Shown: positions 9,179-19,102, numbered from the stretch's first letter. The stretch is DNA of 64,000 bases from Tumebacillus_A lipolyticus (GCF_042682745.1 NZ_JBHUIO010000005.1:868001-932000), one strand, 5' to 3'. The notes: generated by a model from the letters alone, not told the origin. A program made the numbers and translations.

Positions 9179-9583
9179 TTAGCGGTTGTTCTTCGCCACA
9201 TTCAGACGATTGATCGCACGCTGAAGCGCAATTTCCGCACGGGATTGATCGAGGCTATCCGAACGATCAGCCAAACGGCGTTCCGCACGCTCTTTCGCGC
9301 GGGTCGCACGGTCGACATCGATCTCTTCTGGCAGCTCTGCCGCTTCTGCGAGCACAGTTACCTTCTCCGGTTTCACTTCGAGGAAGCCACCGGCGACGGA
9401 GATCACATCTTCGCCTTGGTCAGTCTTTACACGGAGGGTGCTGATCTTCAAGGTGGTGACGACCGGCGTGTGACCCGCCATGATGCCGAGGTCGCCGTCG
9501 CCGCCGCGAGCGATGATCAGGTTTGCCTCTTTCGAGTACACCTTGCGTTCAGGAGTGACGATTTCGATAGGCATTTTGTTCAT
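9179..9583 (-). CDS. atpC: F1 ATP synthase subunit epsilon
   Basis: Central-stalk subunit of F1 (134 residues) that regulates ATP hydrolysis. It has the N-terminal beta-sandwich (PIEIVTPERKVYSKEANLII, and GDGDLGIMAGHTPVVTTLK) followed by two C-terminal helices rich in Arg, Ala and Glu (about 85-132). The start at 9583 has an AGGAGG ribosome binding site. It is the last gene of the operon. Confidence 0.97.
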   Translation of the reverse strand: MNKMPIEIVTPERKVYSKEANLIIARGGDGDLGIMAGHTPVVTTLKISTLRVKTDQGEDVISVAGGFLEVKPEKVTVLAEAAELPEEIDVDRATRAKERAERRLADRSDSLDQSRAEIALQRAINRLNVAKNNR

Positions 9584-9614
9584 ATCGGTTACCTCCTAAG
9601 CCCAAGATGGAGCT

Positions 9615-11024
9615 TTAGGCATTATTCTTCGCACGCTCGACAACTTCGTCGATCGTACCCGCCATGTAGAAATCACCCTCCGGAATGTCGTCGTGCTTGC
9701 CTTCGAGGATTTCTTTGAAACCGCGAACCGTGTCGGCGATCTTCACATAGCGTCCCGGCTTACCGGTGAACTGTTCTGCAACGTTCATCGGCTGCGTCAG
9801 GAAACGCTGGATTTTACGAGCGCGCGCAACGGTCGATTTGTCCTCATCGCTCAACTCGTCCATCCCGAGGATCGCGATGATGTCTTGCAGTTCTTTATAG
9901 CGCTGCAGAACGGACTGAACGCCGCGTGCTACAGTGTAGTGCTCTTCGCCTACGATGTCCGGGGACAGTGCGCGGGACGTAGAAGCGAGCGGGTCAACCG
10001 CCGGGAACAGCGCTTGCTCGGCGATTTTACGCTCAAGGTTGGTCGTCGCATCCAAGTGAGCGAACGCGGTTGCCGGAGCCGGGTCGGTGTAGTCGTCGGC
10101 CGGAACGTAGATCGCTTGGATCGAGGTGACAGAACCTTTTTTGGTCGAGGTGATCCGCTCTTGCAGCTGACCCATCTCAGTTGCCAGGGTCGGCTGGTAA
10201 CCTACTGCGGACGGCATACGGCCGAGCAGTGCGGATACTTCGGAACCCGCTTGGGTGAAGCGGAAGATGTTGTCGATGAAGAAGAGAACGTCGCGCTCTT
10301 CCACATCGCGGAAGTATTCAGCGATGGTCAGACCGGTCAGCGCTACGCGAGCACGTGCGCCCGGCGGCTCGTTCATCTGGCCGAAGACCATGGCGGTCTT
10401 CTCGATTACGCCAGAATCTCTCATCTCGTGGTAGAGGTCGTTCCCTTCGCGGGTACGCTCACCAACACCTGCGAATACGGAGAAACCGCCGTGCTGCTTC
10501 GCGATGTTGTGGATGAGCTCCTGGATGGTAACGGTCTTACCTACACCAGCACCGCCGAACAGACCGATCTTACCGCCCTTGATGTACGGTGCGAGCAAGT
10601 CGATAACTTTGATGCCAGTTTCGAAGATTTCAACCTTGGTGGACAGATCTGCATACTCCGGTGCCGGAGAGTGGATCGGGTCTCTGCGCTCAACTGCGAC
10701 CGGACCTGCTTCGTCGATCGTATCCCCGAGGATGTTGAAGATGCGGCCCAGAGTAGCCGGTCCGACCGGCACGGAGATCGGAGCGCCGGAGTCAACAACT
10801 TCCATCCCGCGCACCAGGCCGTCGGTGGAAGACATTGCGATCGTACGAACAACATTGTTACCGAGATGAAGCGCGACTTCAAGCGTGAGGTTGATGTCAG
10901 TTTCACCTTCGTTTTGTGCTTTATACGTAATGGTCAGTGCGTTGTTGAGAGCCGGAAGCTGTCCTTCCGGGAAACGAACGTCTACAACTGCGCCCAGAAC
11001 CTGATTGATACGTCCAGTGTTCAC
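9615..11024 (-). CDS. atpD: F1 ATP synthase subunit beta
   Basis: Catalytic subunit of F1 (469 residues). The Walker A motif GGAGVGKT lies near residue 155, the Walker B region ending DVLFFIDNIFRF near 245, and ALLGRMPSAVGYQPTLATEMG is the invariant beta-subunit signature. Spacing to atpG and atpC is 34 and 31 bp. Confidence 0.98.
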   Translation of the reverse strand: MNTGRINQVLGAVVDVRFPEGQLPALNNALTITYKAQNEGETDINLTLEVALHLGNNVVRTIAMSSTDGLVRGMEVVDSGAPISVPVGPATLGRIFNILGDTIDEAGPVAVERRDPIHSPAPEYADLSTKVEIFETGIKVIDLLAPYIKGGKIGLFGGAGVGKTVTIQELIHNIAKQHGGFSVFAGVGERTREGNDLYHEMRDSGVIEKTAMVFGQMNEPPGARARVALTGLTIAEYFRDVEERDVLFFIDNIFRFTQAGSEVSALLGRMPSAVGYQPTLATEMGQLQERITSTKKGSVTSIQAIYVPADDYTDPAPATAFAHLDATTNLERKIAEQALFPAVDPLASTSRALSPDIVGEEHYTVARGVQSVLQRYKELQDIIAILGMDELSDEDKSTVARARKIQRFLTQPMNVAEQFTGKPGRYVKIADTVRGFKEILEGKHDDIPEGDFYMAGTIDEVVERAKNNA

Positions 11025-11058
11025 ACGTTTCCCTCCATTCGTGCGTTCTTATGGGTGC

Positions 11059-11934
11059 TTATGATTCGAGTGCTGCAGCACCGCCGACAATCTCGGTGAT
11101 CTGCGTGGTGATCGCCGCTTGACGAGCGCGGTTGAGCGCCAGCGTCAAGTTGTTGATGATCGTCGCTGCGTTATCTGTCGCAGCGCCCATCGCTGTCATC
11201 CGGGCACCGAACTCGGAAGCTTTCGATTCCAGCGCGGCGGAGAAGATCAACGTCTCAGCGTACTTCGGCAGGAGATTGTCCAGAACCGCTTCAGCCGATG
11301 GCTCGTAATCGTATTTTGCTGTGATCGTCCCTGGTGCCGGCTTCTCCTTCTGAGCGCCCACATCTTCCAGCGGGAGCAGTTTGCGGGAGACCGGGTTTTG
11401 CACGAGCGGGTTGACGAACTCGTTGTAGAGCACGTACACCTCGTCATACACACCGTCTTGGAACAGTTGCACAACTTGAGTAGCTACAGACTTAATATCC
11501 GCATAGGTCGGATTGTCCGACAGACCAACAACTTCACCGACGAGCGGGTATCCACGACGCTTGAAGAAGTCGCGCGCCTTGCGACCGATCGCAAAAACTG
11601 CATACTCGTTTTGCGATTTGCCACGCATTTGGTTCACAGCAGTACGGATGACCTGTGCGTTGAAAGAACCTGCGAGGCCGCGGTCGGAGGAGATGACCAC
11701 ATAACCGGTTTTCTTAACAGGGCGCGAAACCAACATCGGATGGTTCACTGCGCCGCTGCCAGATGCGATGCTACCGATTACTTCTTCAAGTTTTGCTGCG
11801 TACGGGCGCGCTTGTTCTGTGCGCTCTTGTGCCCGGCGCAACCTTGCCGCAGCTACCATTTTCATCGCTTTGGTGATTTGTTGGGTGTTTTTCACGGACC
11901 GAATCCGCTGACGAATGTCGCGGGTATTTGCCAT
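11059..11934 (-). CDS. atpG: F1 ATP synthase subunit gamma
   Basis: Rotor shaft of F1 (291 residues). The N-terminal helix (TRDIRQRIRSVKNTQQITKA, continuing KMVAAARLRRAQ) and the C-terminal helix (MTAMGAATDNAATIINNLTL, continuing ALNRARQAAITTQITEIVGG) form the coiled coil. The C-terminal signature is intact. Confidence 0.97.
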   Translation of the reverse strand: MANTRDIRQRIRSVKNTQQITKAMKMVAAARLRRAQERTEQARPYAAKLEEVIGSIASGSGAVNHPMLVSRPVKKTGYVVISSDRGLAGSFNAQVIRTAVNQMRGKSQNEYAVFAIGRKARDFFKRRGYPLVGEVVGLSDNPTYADIKSVATQVVQLFQDGVYDEVYVLYNEFVNPLVQNPVSRKLLPLEDVGAQKEKPAPGTITAKYDYEPSAEAVLDNLLPKYAETLIFSAALESKASEFGARMTAMGAATDNAATIINNLTLALNRARQAAITTQITEIVGGAAALES

Positions 11935-11984
11935 GATTCCACCACCTTACCAGATGAAATGGTTATGCTAGACGACAGCTTGGA

Positions 11985-13493
11985 TTACCCAACGAAAGTC
12001 GTTTTGAACTTCGCGACCGCTTCTTTGAGCAGCGCTTCAGTCTCTTTGGAGAGGTCTTTGCTCTCGACGATCGCTTTTGCGATCTGCGGATAGTTGGTGT
12101 CCGCAAACGCCAGCCATTCGGATTCGAAGCGACGAATGGAAGTGACCGGAACATCGTCCGCATGTCCGTTTACAGCCGCCCAGAGGGAGATGACCTGCTT
12201 TTCAACAGTCAGCGGCTGGTATTGACCTTGTTTCAGGATCTCAACGAGGCGAGCACCGCGGTCGAGACGCGCTTGGGTCGCTTTGTCGAGGTCGGAGCCG
12301 AACTGTGCGAACGCTTGCAGTTCGCGGTATTGCGCGAGGTCAAGACGCAGGGTACCTGCAACCTTTTTCATCGCTTTGATCTGAGCGGAACCACCTACGC
12401 GAGATACGGAGAGACCTACGTTTACTGCCGGGCGTTGACCGGAGTTGAACAGGTCGGACTCCAGGAAGATCTGGCCGTCGGTGATGGAGATTACGTTGGT
12501 CGGGATGTACGCCGAAACGTCACCCGCTTGGGTCTCGATGAACGGCAGCGCGGTCAGAGAACCGCCACCGCGTGCGTCAGACAGCTTCGCTGCGCGCTCC
12601 AGCAGACGGGAGTGCAGGTAGAAGACGTCGCCCGGGAATGCTTCGCGGCCCGGAGGACGGCGCATCAGCAGGGACATTTCGCGGTATGCTGCAGCTTGTT
12701 TGGACAGGTCATCGTATACGCAGAGAACGTGACCGCCCTTGTACATGAAGTATTCGCCCATCGCGCAACCTGCGTACGGAGCCAGGAAGAGCAGCGGAGC
12801 CGGATCGGATGCGGATGCGGAAACGACGATGGTGTACTCCATCGCACCGTGCTTGCGCAGGGTTTCCACAACTTGTGCGATCGTCGATTGCTTTTGGCCG
12901 ATTGCGACGTATACGCAGATGACGCCTTGGCCTTTTTGGTTGATGATCGTGTCGAGCGAAACGGCAGTTTTACCCGTTTGGCGGTCACCGATGATCAGCT
13001 CGCGCTGACCGCGGCCGACCGGGATCATCGCGTCGATCGCTTTGATACCCGTTTGCATCGGCTCGTGAACCGATTTACGGTCGATAACGCCCGGAGCCGG
13101 AGACTCGATCGGACGGAATTCTTTCGTTTCGATCGGGCCGCGGCCGTCGATCGGTTGACCGAGAGCGTTTACAACGCGGCCGATCAGTGCTTCACCTACC
13201 GGAACTTGCGCGATGCGGCCGGTACGTTTTACTTGGTCGCCTTCTTTGATACCGAGAACGGTACCGAGGACAACCGCACCGACGTTGTTTTCTTCAAGGT
13301 TGAACGCCATACCCAAGGTGCCGTTCGGGAATTCGAGAAGTTCCCCGGCCATTACTTTCTCAAGACCATGGATACGAGCAATACCGTCACCAACTTGAAT
13401 TACGGTGCCTACGTCGTATACTTGAACTTCAGATTGATAGTTTTCAATCTGCTGCTTGATCAGCGAACTGATTTCTTCAGGACGAATGCTCAT
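11985..13493 (-). CDS. atpA: F1 ATP synthase subunit alpha
   Basis: Non-catalytic nucleotide-binding subunit of F1 (502 residues). The Walker A motif is GDRQTGKT near residue 170, and the C-terminal region contains the alpha signature PAVNVGLSVSRVGGSAQ with the arginine finger. It lies between atpH (18 bp) and atpG (50 bp). Confidence 0.98.
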   Translation of the reverse strand: MSIRPEEISSLIKQQIENYQSEVQVYDVGTVIQVGDGIARIHGLEKVMAGELLEFPNGTLGMAFNLEENNVGAVVLGTVLGIKEGDQVKRTGRIAQVPVGEALIGRVVNALGQPIDGRGPIETKEFRPIESPAPGVIDRKSVHEPMQTGIKAIDAMIPVGRGQRELIIGDRQTGKTAVSLDTIINQKGQGVICVYVAIGQKQSTIAQVVETLRKHGAMEYTIVVSASASDPAPLLFLAPYAGCAMGEYFMYKGGHVLCVYDDLSKQAAAYREMSLLMRRPPGREAFPGDVFYLHSRLLERAAKLSDARGGGSLTALPFIETQAGDVSAYIPTNVISITDGQIFLESDLFNSGQRPAVNVGLSVSRVGGSAQIKAMKKVAGTLRLDLAQYRELQAFAQFGSDLDKATQARLDRGARLVEILKQGQYQPLTVEKQVISLWAAVNGHADDVPVTSIRRFESEWLAFADTNYPQIAKAIVESKDLSKETEALLKEAVAKFKTTFVG

Positions 13494-13511
13494 GATCTCA
13501 CCCCAGTCGTA

Positions 13512-14045
13512 CTAGTATTTGAGCGTTTGACGGAAACGTTCGAGCTGGCCGGTTACGGAGTAGTCGAGGACACGGTCTCCGATGCGGACTTTCAGCCCAC
13601 CGATCAGAGACGGGTTGACTTTCGCCGCAAACTCCACCTGCTTGCCGTTTACGCCAAGCTTGGATTTCAGCGCGTTCAGTTCTTCATCAGAAAGCTGAAC
13701 TGCCGATTCTACTTCCGCCTTGATGCGACCGCGAGCCGCATCTGCCAATTCAACATACGTTGCGCCGATCTCTACGATCGCATCTTGGCGACGGCGGTCG
13801 AACAGCAGGTTCAGGAAATTGAGAACGAGGTCTGAAACGCGACCCTGAAACAGCTCTGCAACCTGCTTTTTCTTCGCGTCGATCGAAATGCCAGGGTGCT
13901 CAAGGACGTTCATCAGCTCCGGGTGGGAGTTGAAGACGTCGAGGATGCTCCCCAGTTCCTTTTCGACCGAATCAACTTGATTGCGTTCGCTCGCAACACT
14001 GTACAAAGCTTCTGCGTAACGCTTCGCAACTACGGTGTTCTTCAT
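13512..14045 (-). CDS. atpH: F1 ATP synthase subunit delta
   Basis: Peripheral-stalk subunit (177 residues) that links F1 to subunit b. The N-terminal helical bundle starts VVAKRYAEALYSVASERNQ and the C-terminal domain has NPSLIGGLKVRIGDRVLDYS, the family signature. It overlaps atpF by 4 bp. Confidence 0.96.
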   Translation of the reverse strand: MKNTVVAKRYAEALYSVASERNQVDSVEKELGSILDVFNSHPELMNVLEHPGISIDAKKKQVAELFQGRVSDLVLNFLNLLFDRRRQDAIVEIGATYVELADAARGRIKAEVESAVQLSDEELNALKSKLGVNGKQVEFAAKVNPSLIGGLKVRIGDRVLDYSVTGQLERFRQTLKY

Positions 14046-14527
14046 ACACGAACACCCATTTCTTTAACCGCTTCTTCGAAGAGAGCCTTATGCCCCTCTG
14101 CGTTCAGCTCTTTGCTCACGATCTTGCCTGCGAGGAGCACCGACAGGTTGCCCACTTGCTCGCGAAGTTCAGCGATTGCTTGCTCTTTTTCACGGTTGAT
14201 GTCAGCCACAGCTTCTTCTTTCAGGCGGCGCGCTTCAGTTTCTGCAGCCGCGATGATGTCGGTCGCTTGCTTTTCGCCCGTGCGGCGAGCGTTCTCCATG
14301 AGTTCGTGCGCGTCTTGCTTCGCCTTGTCGATCGCAGAGCGATGTTCAGCAGCCAGACGGTCCGCTTCCTCACGGTTTTTCTCAGCCGTGGTGATCTGAT
14401 TCTCGATATATTGAGCGCGTTCGTTCATCACACGCATGAGAGGACCAAATGCAAACTTGCGCAGCAACAGGAAGAGGATGACAAACACTCCGAGCTGGAC
14501 AAGCATGGTTCCCAGTTGCAATTCCAT
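14042..14527 (-). CDS. atpF: FO ATP synthase subunit b
   Basis: Peripheral-stalk subunit (161 residues) with one N-terminal membrane helix (LGTMLVQLGVFVILFLLLRK) and a long charged coiled coil, rich in Lys, Glu, Ala and Arg, reaching to the C-terminus. The length is typical. Confidence 0.96.
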   Translation of the reverse strand: MELQLGTMLVQLGVFVILFLLLRKFAFGPLMRVMNERAQYIENQITTAEKNREEADRLAAEHRSAIDKAKQDAHELMENARRTGEKQATDIIAAAETEARRLKEEAVADINREKEQAIAELREQVGNLSVLLAGKIVSKELNAEGHKALFEEAVKEMGVRV

Positions 14528-14612
14528 TGAAATTCACTCCTTTCGAGGTGGACAAAAGGAAGGCGCAGGCGTGTAACAGCGCCCCGCCGTCCTGCTGATC
14601 GTCCGGAATGGT

Positions 14613-14825
14613 TTAGCGAGATGCGAAGAGGATCAAACCGATTGCAACGGAGATAACTGGGAGTGCCTCTACGAGACCCAGACCGATAAACATTTGAGTT
14701 TGCAGCATACCTTTTGCTTCCGGTTGACGAGCGATACCTTCGATTGTGCGGCCTACAACAAGACCGTTACCGATACCAGCACCAACAGCTGCGAGACCAA
14801 GGCACAGAGCGATTGCAGTTTCCAT
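14613..14825 (-). CDS. atpE: FO ATP synthase subunit c
   Basis: Proteolipid of the rotor ring (70 residues, two membrane helices). The polar loop NGLVVGRTIEGIARQPEAKG contains the conserved R-Q-P, and the proton-binding glutamate lies in GLGLVEALPVISVAIG (about residue 53). The context suggests a proton-driven enzyme; I see no clear sodium-site pattern but cannot exclude one by eye. Confidence 0.97.
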   Translation of the reverse strand: METAIALCLGLAAVGAGIGNGLVVGRTIEGIARQPEAKGMLQTQMFIGLGLVEALPVISVAIGLILFASR

Positions 14826-14907
14826 GAGAAAAGAACCTCCTTAAGGTAGAGAGATAAATTTTATTGGATTGAAAGGGTAAAACGTGATGCCAGTGCGCCG
14901 CCGAGCT

Positions 14908-15678
14908 CTAGTGAGCTTCTTCTTTGTGCGGCAGTTTTTGCGAGATGTACACGAGGGTCAAAACGGTAAATACGAACGCTTGGATCGTACCTACGAACAG
15001 CGAGTACGCCAACCAGACGATCATCGGGATGCCGCCGAGCGGTACGAAGCCGAACAGCATCGGGACGCTCAGCAGGATGGCGATCAACACCTCACCCGCA
15101 AAGATGTTCCCGTAAAGACGCAGACCGAGCGTCAGGAACTTCGCCGCTTCATCGATCAGATGAAGGATGAAGAAGGCCGGGTTGGGCTCGAAGTAGTGCT
15201 TGAAGTAGCTCCGCGGGTTGCGCAGGCCGATGATGTGCGTCATGGTTACGATTCCGACCGACATCGCCATCGCGACGCTCAGGTTGGCAGTCGGCGACAT
15301 AAACCAAGCGATGTGACCTTCCCCGCCATGCGCGTCGAGCATTCCTTGGGATACCCCGAGGGTCGGCTCTTGCACATGAGTGACGACGTTGGTGATCAGA
15401 CCCATCTGGTTTGCCACGAAGAGGTAGATGATCAAAGTGAATGCGAGCGGAACATAAGTCATCGCACGGTCACCGATCGTGTCCTTCGCAAGGCCGGTGA
15501 TGAAGTCGACCACCCACTCGAAGAAGTTCTGAATGCCGCGTGGTCGGCGAATGTTGATGTTCGCCACCGCCAGACGCGCCAGAACCAAAACGACCAGCGC
15601 AGCCAGCACGCTCGTTCCGATCGCAGTCAGGTTGACCGCCCAAATCCCTTCTCCGAGGGTAGGAAATAAGTGATCCAT
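14908..15678 (-). CDS. atpB: FO ATP synthase subunit a
   Basis: Stator subunit of the proton channel (256 residues, five to six membrane helices). The essential arginine lies in FLTLGLRLYGNIFAGEVL (about residues 180-197). The frame also offers a TTG start 7 codons upstream, but the ATG at 15678 (MDHLFPTLGEG) is preceded by GGAAGGGGTG at suitable spacing, so it is preferred. Confidence 0.96.
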   Translation of the reverse strand: MDHLFPTLGEGIWAVNLTAIGTSVLAALVVLVLARLAVANINIRRPRGIQNFFEWVVDFITGLAKDTIGDRAMTYVPLAFTLIIYLFVANQMGLITNVVTHVQEPTLGVSQGMLDAHGGEGHIAWFMSPTANLSVAMAMSVGIVTMTHIIGLRNPRSYFKHYFEPNPAFFILHLIDEAAKFLTLGLRLYGNIFAGEVLIAILLSVPMLFGFVPLGGIPMIVWLAYSLFVGTIQAFVFTVLTLVYISQKLPHKEEAH

Positions 15679-15715
15679 TTCAAATTTCACCCCTTCCAAG
15701 ATAGCGTGATGGTGC

Positions 15716-16102
15716 TTATGAAGTTTTAAGTTTGCTGTATAGGAAGCCCACCAAGAGCACCAGCTGATAGACGAAGAAGCCGATCAGGAGCCCAGGAAGA
15801 CTAACATACCCGATTTTGGGTTCTAAAGCTTGTACGACGAGCACCGCCCCGAGGATCATCACCATCCGGTACATCATGATGGTGCTCGGCCGTTTCCGCA
15901 CTTGGCGCAAGGCGACATCTGCCGCCATCTCCGTCTGTTTGGAAGCGCTCACAGCAAAGTACAGACTGACAGCCGACCCGATGGTCAGGCCGGCAAAGAG
16001 CGACCGAAGGCTAGGCAACAGTGCCCAGAGTGCCGCAAAAACTAGCGTGACGGTCAAAGTGGATTTGACCGTTCTTCTGACAAGGCGCTGAAACTCGTTC
16101 AT
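15716..16102 (-). CDS. atpI: ATP synthase assembly protein I
   Basis: First gene of the atp operon, 128 residues with four predicted membrane helices. AtpI proteins are thought to help assemble the c-ring. The identity rests on its size, hydrophobicity and position directly before atpB; the sequence itself is weakly conserved (VSLPGLLIGFFVYQLVLLVG near the end). Confidence 0.85.
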   Translation of the reverse strand: MNEFQRLVRRTVKSTLTVTLVFAALWALLPSLRSLFAGLTIGSAVSLYFAVSASKQTEMAADVALRQVRKRPSTIMMYRMVMILGAVLVVQALEPKIGYVSLPGLLIGFFVYQLVLLVGFLYSKLKTS

Positions 16103-16189
16103 GTCGTGTCGAGACTCCCATCTTTACCTCAAAATGGCACATTGTTACAGTCACCTTGAGGTCGTAAATTTATGTATGTGAGTCCACAA

Positions 16190-16213
16190 AAAAACCTCTG
16201 AGCCACGAGGTTT
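16190..16213 (-). terminator. Intrinsic terminator upstream of the atp operon
   Basis: Inverted repeat AACCTC...GAGGTT followed on the minus strand by a run of seven T. It stops transcription arriving from the thiolase gene before the atp operon. Confidence 0.7.
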
Positions 16214-16273
16214 CATCAGGTAAAACGCCAATCCCTTGTATGAAACCCCAACCCAGAGAACATACTACTATAT

Positions 16274-16306
16274 CCCCCCTTGCCTTGTCAACGAAGCCAA
16301 GGGGGG
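16274..16306. repeat. Strong inverted repeat downstream of the thiolase gene
   Basis: Perfect 9-bp arms CCCCCCTTG (16274-16282) and CAAGGGGGG (16298-16306) with a further 3-bp inner match. There is no U-run on either side, so it is not a textbook terminator. The rest of the 16103-16389 intergenic region holds a second terminator (16190-16213) and another small hairpin near 16345-16365; I see no gene in it and no clear atp promoter. Confidence 0.6.
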
Positions 16307-16389
16307 TGAACACGTTCGAAAAGAGACTTTTATCTGCCGTTCATAAAACGGACAAAAAATTGTTAAAAGTCCCCTCGGAGCGGTGCCTT

Positions 16390-17574
16390 TTAGCGTTCAA
16401 ACACGAGCGCTACACCTTGGCCGCCACCGATGCAAAGCGTCGCCAAGCCGCGTTTCGCATCGCGCTTTTCCATCTCGTGGATCAGCGAGACGAGCACGCG
16501 AGCGCCCGATGCGCCGATCGGATGGCCGAGGGCGATGGCACCGCCGTTGACGTTCAGCTTTTCGCGGGGAATCTCAAGCTCTTTGCCTACCGCCAAGGAC
16601 TGTGCGGCAAACGCCTCGTTCGCTTCGATCAGGTCGATGTCGGCGATGGAGAGGTTCGCGCGCTCTAGCACCTTTTGGGTCGCGTAGATCGGGCCGAGCC
16701 CCATCACGTTCGGATCGAGGCCTGCCGACGCGTAGGCGCTGACGGTGCCGAGAATCTTCAGCCCGAGCTGTTCCGCCTTCTCGCGGGACATGACCAGGAC
16801 GGCTGCTGCGCCGTCGTTGATGCCAGACGCGTTGCCTGCGGTGACGGTGCCTTCCTTTTTGAAGGCGGGTCGCAGCTTGCCGAGCGTCGCTGCGGTCGTG
16901 CCTGCGCGCGGGAACTCATCCTTGTCAAAGACGATCGGGTCGCCCTTGCGCTGCGGGATGCTCACCGGCACGATCTCGCCCTTGAATCGGTCAGATGCGA
17001 GCGCCGCTTCCGCCTTTTGTTGCGACCACGCGGAAAACTCGTCCTGCTCTTCGCGCGTCAGACCGTAGCGCTCCGCCACGTTCTCCGCGGTGATGCCCAT
17101 ATGCGTGTCATCAAATGCGCACCACAGGCCGTCGCGGATCATGATGTCGACCACTTTTTGATCGCCCATGCGGAACCCGGTACGTGCCCCTTCTAATAAA
17201 TAGGGAGCGCGCGACATGTTCTCCATGCCGCCTGCGAGGATCACATCAGCATCGCCCGCCTTGATCGCCTGCGCAGCCAGCATGACCGCCTTCAGACCGG
17301 AGCCGCACACTTTGTTGATCGTCATCGAAGCGATCGTGTTCGGCAGGCCTGCCTTGACCGCTGCTTGACGCGCCGGGTTCTGCCCGAGGCCCGCCTGCAG
17401 CACGTTGCCCATGATCACTTCTTCCACCAGATCGGCAGACACTCCCGCGCGGTTTAACGCCTCTTGCAACACGATCGCGCCAAGCTCTGGAGCGGGAATC
17501 CCTGCCAGCGCGCCTTGAAAGTTGCCGATCGCTGTTCTAACAGCGCTCACAATCACTGCATCTCGATTCGACAT
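16390..17574 (-). CDS. Acetyl-CoA C-acetyltransferase (thiolase)
   Basis: Biosynthetic or degradative thiolase (394 residues) that condenses two acetyl-CoA to acetoacetyl-CoA or runs the reverse reaction. The acyl-carrying cysteine is in TINKVCGSGLKAV (C90), and the second catalytic motifs are GHPIGASGARV and LCIGGGQGVALVFER at the C-terminus. The ribosome binding site is GAGAGGAG. It stands alone between the atp operon and a divergent regulator, so its pathway (fatty acid, PHB or ketone metabolism) cannot be read from neighbours. Symbols atoB, thlA or phbA are all possible. Confidence 0.93.
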   Translation of the reverse strand: MSNRDAVIVSAVRTAIGNFQGALAGIPAPELGAIVLQEALNRAGVSADLVEEVIMGNVLQAGLGQNPARQAAVKAGLPNTIASMTINKVCGSGLKAVMLAAQAIKAGDADVILAGGMENMSRAPYLLEGARTGFRMGDQKVVDIMIRDGLWCAFDDTHMGITAENVAERYGLTREEQDEFSAWSQQKAEAALASDRFKGEIVPVSIPQRKGDPIVFDKDEFPRAGTTAATLGKLRPAFKKEGTVTAGNASGINDGAAAVLVMSREKAEQLGLKILGTVSAYASAGLDPNVMGLGPIYATQKVLERANLSIADIDLIEANEAFAAQSLAVGKELEIPREKLNVNGGAIALGHPIGASGARVLVSLIHEMEKRDAKRGLATLCIGGGQGVALVFER

Positions 17575-17785
17575 TCAAAACTCTCCTCTCGAAAACAAAC
17601 ACTATTCCCACTATATATTCTCGACGCCCTCCTGTTTCCCTGCCGCATCCTTTGCACGCGCCGCCCTTCTGCGCCTCGCTCCTGCGGGCAAATGACCGTT
17701 CGCCTCTTTTCACTTCGGTTGATCGCGTGGTAAATTATCATCAACAGAGTGAATCTCACGCGTCCACGGAATAGGAGACATCGAC

Positions 17786-19102
17786 ATGCAATATTTGACC
17801 CTCGGCCAAAAGTTGCGCCTGAAGCGCAAAGAATTGGATCTCACGTTGAAGGACGTGGCAGGCGATCATATCTCTCCTGCGACGATCAGCCTCGTCGAGC
17901 GGGATCTGCAAGTTCCTTCTGAGGAACTGCTGCGCTACCTCGCCGAGCGGATGCAGACGCCCTACAGCTATTTTAAGGAAACGCCTGAGGAGACGCTCGG
18001 TCGCCGCGCGAAGACGCTGCTCGCCGAGGCGGAAGCGCTGGTGCTGCGCAGACGCTATTCGATGGCGTCGCGCTTTGCGGAAGAGATCCTGAGCGATGCG
18101 CAGGATCTGCGACTGCATTCGTACATCGCCCAATCGGCGCTTCTGCTCGCCCGCATCGCCCTGCTGCAGGAAGACTACCACAGCGCCAACGATCGCCTGT
18201 TTGAAGCGCAGTCTGCCGCCCACCTGTCTGGACATCATCAATGGCTTCCGCACATCTACCTTCAGTTTGCACAAGTTTCCTTCCGCCAAACGTTTTACGC
18301 ACAGACGCTCGACTACCTGAAGCAGGCGGACCAATCTTTGCACGACCTACAGGACGATGAGCTGCGGCGCAAGGTTCTCTCTCTCCTATCGCAAACCTAC
18401 CACAAGCTGGGCAAATACGACCAAGCGCTCGACGCCGCGCAGCAGGCGATCGCGCTCGTCTCGAAGATGAACAACTTGGAAGCGTATGCAGAATCGCTGC
18501 TCCTGCTCGGCACGACCTACCGCGAACAGGAGCAATACGACCAAGCGCTCGATCTGTTTCAGCAGGCGATGCGCATCTCGCGGCAGCTGGAGACTCAGCA
18601 CGAGCTGTCCGAAGCGGAGCGCCACATGGCCGAGCTCTATGTGAAGACGGGTGACCATCAGCAGGCCAACCTGCACTACGAGCTGGCCATCCAGCAAAAA
18701 CTGGCGCTCGGCGATCCTGCCCTGCTGGCGACGATGCTCGATCATGTCGAAGCGCTGCTCGATGCGGGCGAGGTGGCCGCTGCGCAAAGCCGCTTGCAGG
18801 CGGCGCTCGGCAGCGAGGTGATCTCCCTGTCGGAAGAGGATCGCGCGCGGGCGCTCGCCCTGTCCTATCAGATCTCCTGTCTCGTGGGCGACGAATCGAC
18901 CGGCCGCCATGCGCTGGAAGAGAGCTTGCAGCTCGCCCGCAGTCAGGCGATGCCAGCGCGCCTGCCCGATCTGTTGGTCAAGCTGGGGCGCATCTGCGCC
19001 AAGGCGGGCGACCAGACGATGGCGACCCAGCTGTTTGGTGAAGCGCTGGCCGGCTATGAAAGCCTTGGCGTGATCATGCGACCAAGCTCCAAACAGGCGT
19101 AG
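17786..19102 (+). CDS. XRE-family regulator with TPR repeats (regulator C, orphan)
   Basis: 438-residue protein with an N-terminal helix-turn-helix (about 5-65; LGQKLRLKRKELDLTLKDVA followed by SPATISLVERDLQVPS) and then tandem tetratricopeptide-like helices to the C-terminus (about 85-430; for example YDQALDAAQQAIALVSKM). This is the architecture of RRNPP peptide-sensing regulators such as PlcR, NprR and Rap-like proteins, which in other Bacillales bind secreted oligopeptides. The start has a TAGGAG ribosome binding site. A terminator follows 17 bp after the stop, and no short secreted peptide ORF is visible next to it, so it is an orphan here. It is divergent from the thiolase gene. Confidence 0.85.
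   Translation: MQYLTLGQKLRLKRKELDLTLKDVAGDHISPATISLVERDLQVPSEELLRYLAERMQTPYSYFKETPEETLGRRAKTLLAEAEALVLRRRYSMASRFAEEILSDAQDLRLHSYIAQSALLLARIALLQEDYHSANDRLFEAQSAAHLSGHHQWLPHIYLQFAQVSFRQTFYAQTLDYLKQADQSLHDLQDDELRRKVLSLLSQTYHKLGKYDQALDAAQQAIALVSKMNNLEAYAESLLLLGTTYREQEQYDQALDLFQQAMRISRQLETQHELSEAERHMAELYVKTGDHQQANLHYELAIQQKLALGDPALLATMLDHVEALLDAGEVAAAQSRLQAALGSEVISLSEEDRARALALSYQISCLVGDESTGRHALEESLQLARSQAMPARLPDLLVKLGRICAKAGDQTMATQLFGEALAGYESLGVIMRPSSKQA

Noticed and set aside
16103..16190. A sigma-A promoter for the atp operon
   Set aside because: Candidate TTTACG and TAACAA hexamers are too poor and at the wrong spacing to claim.
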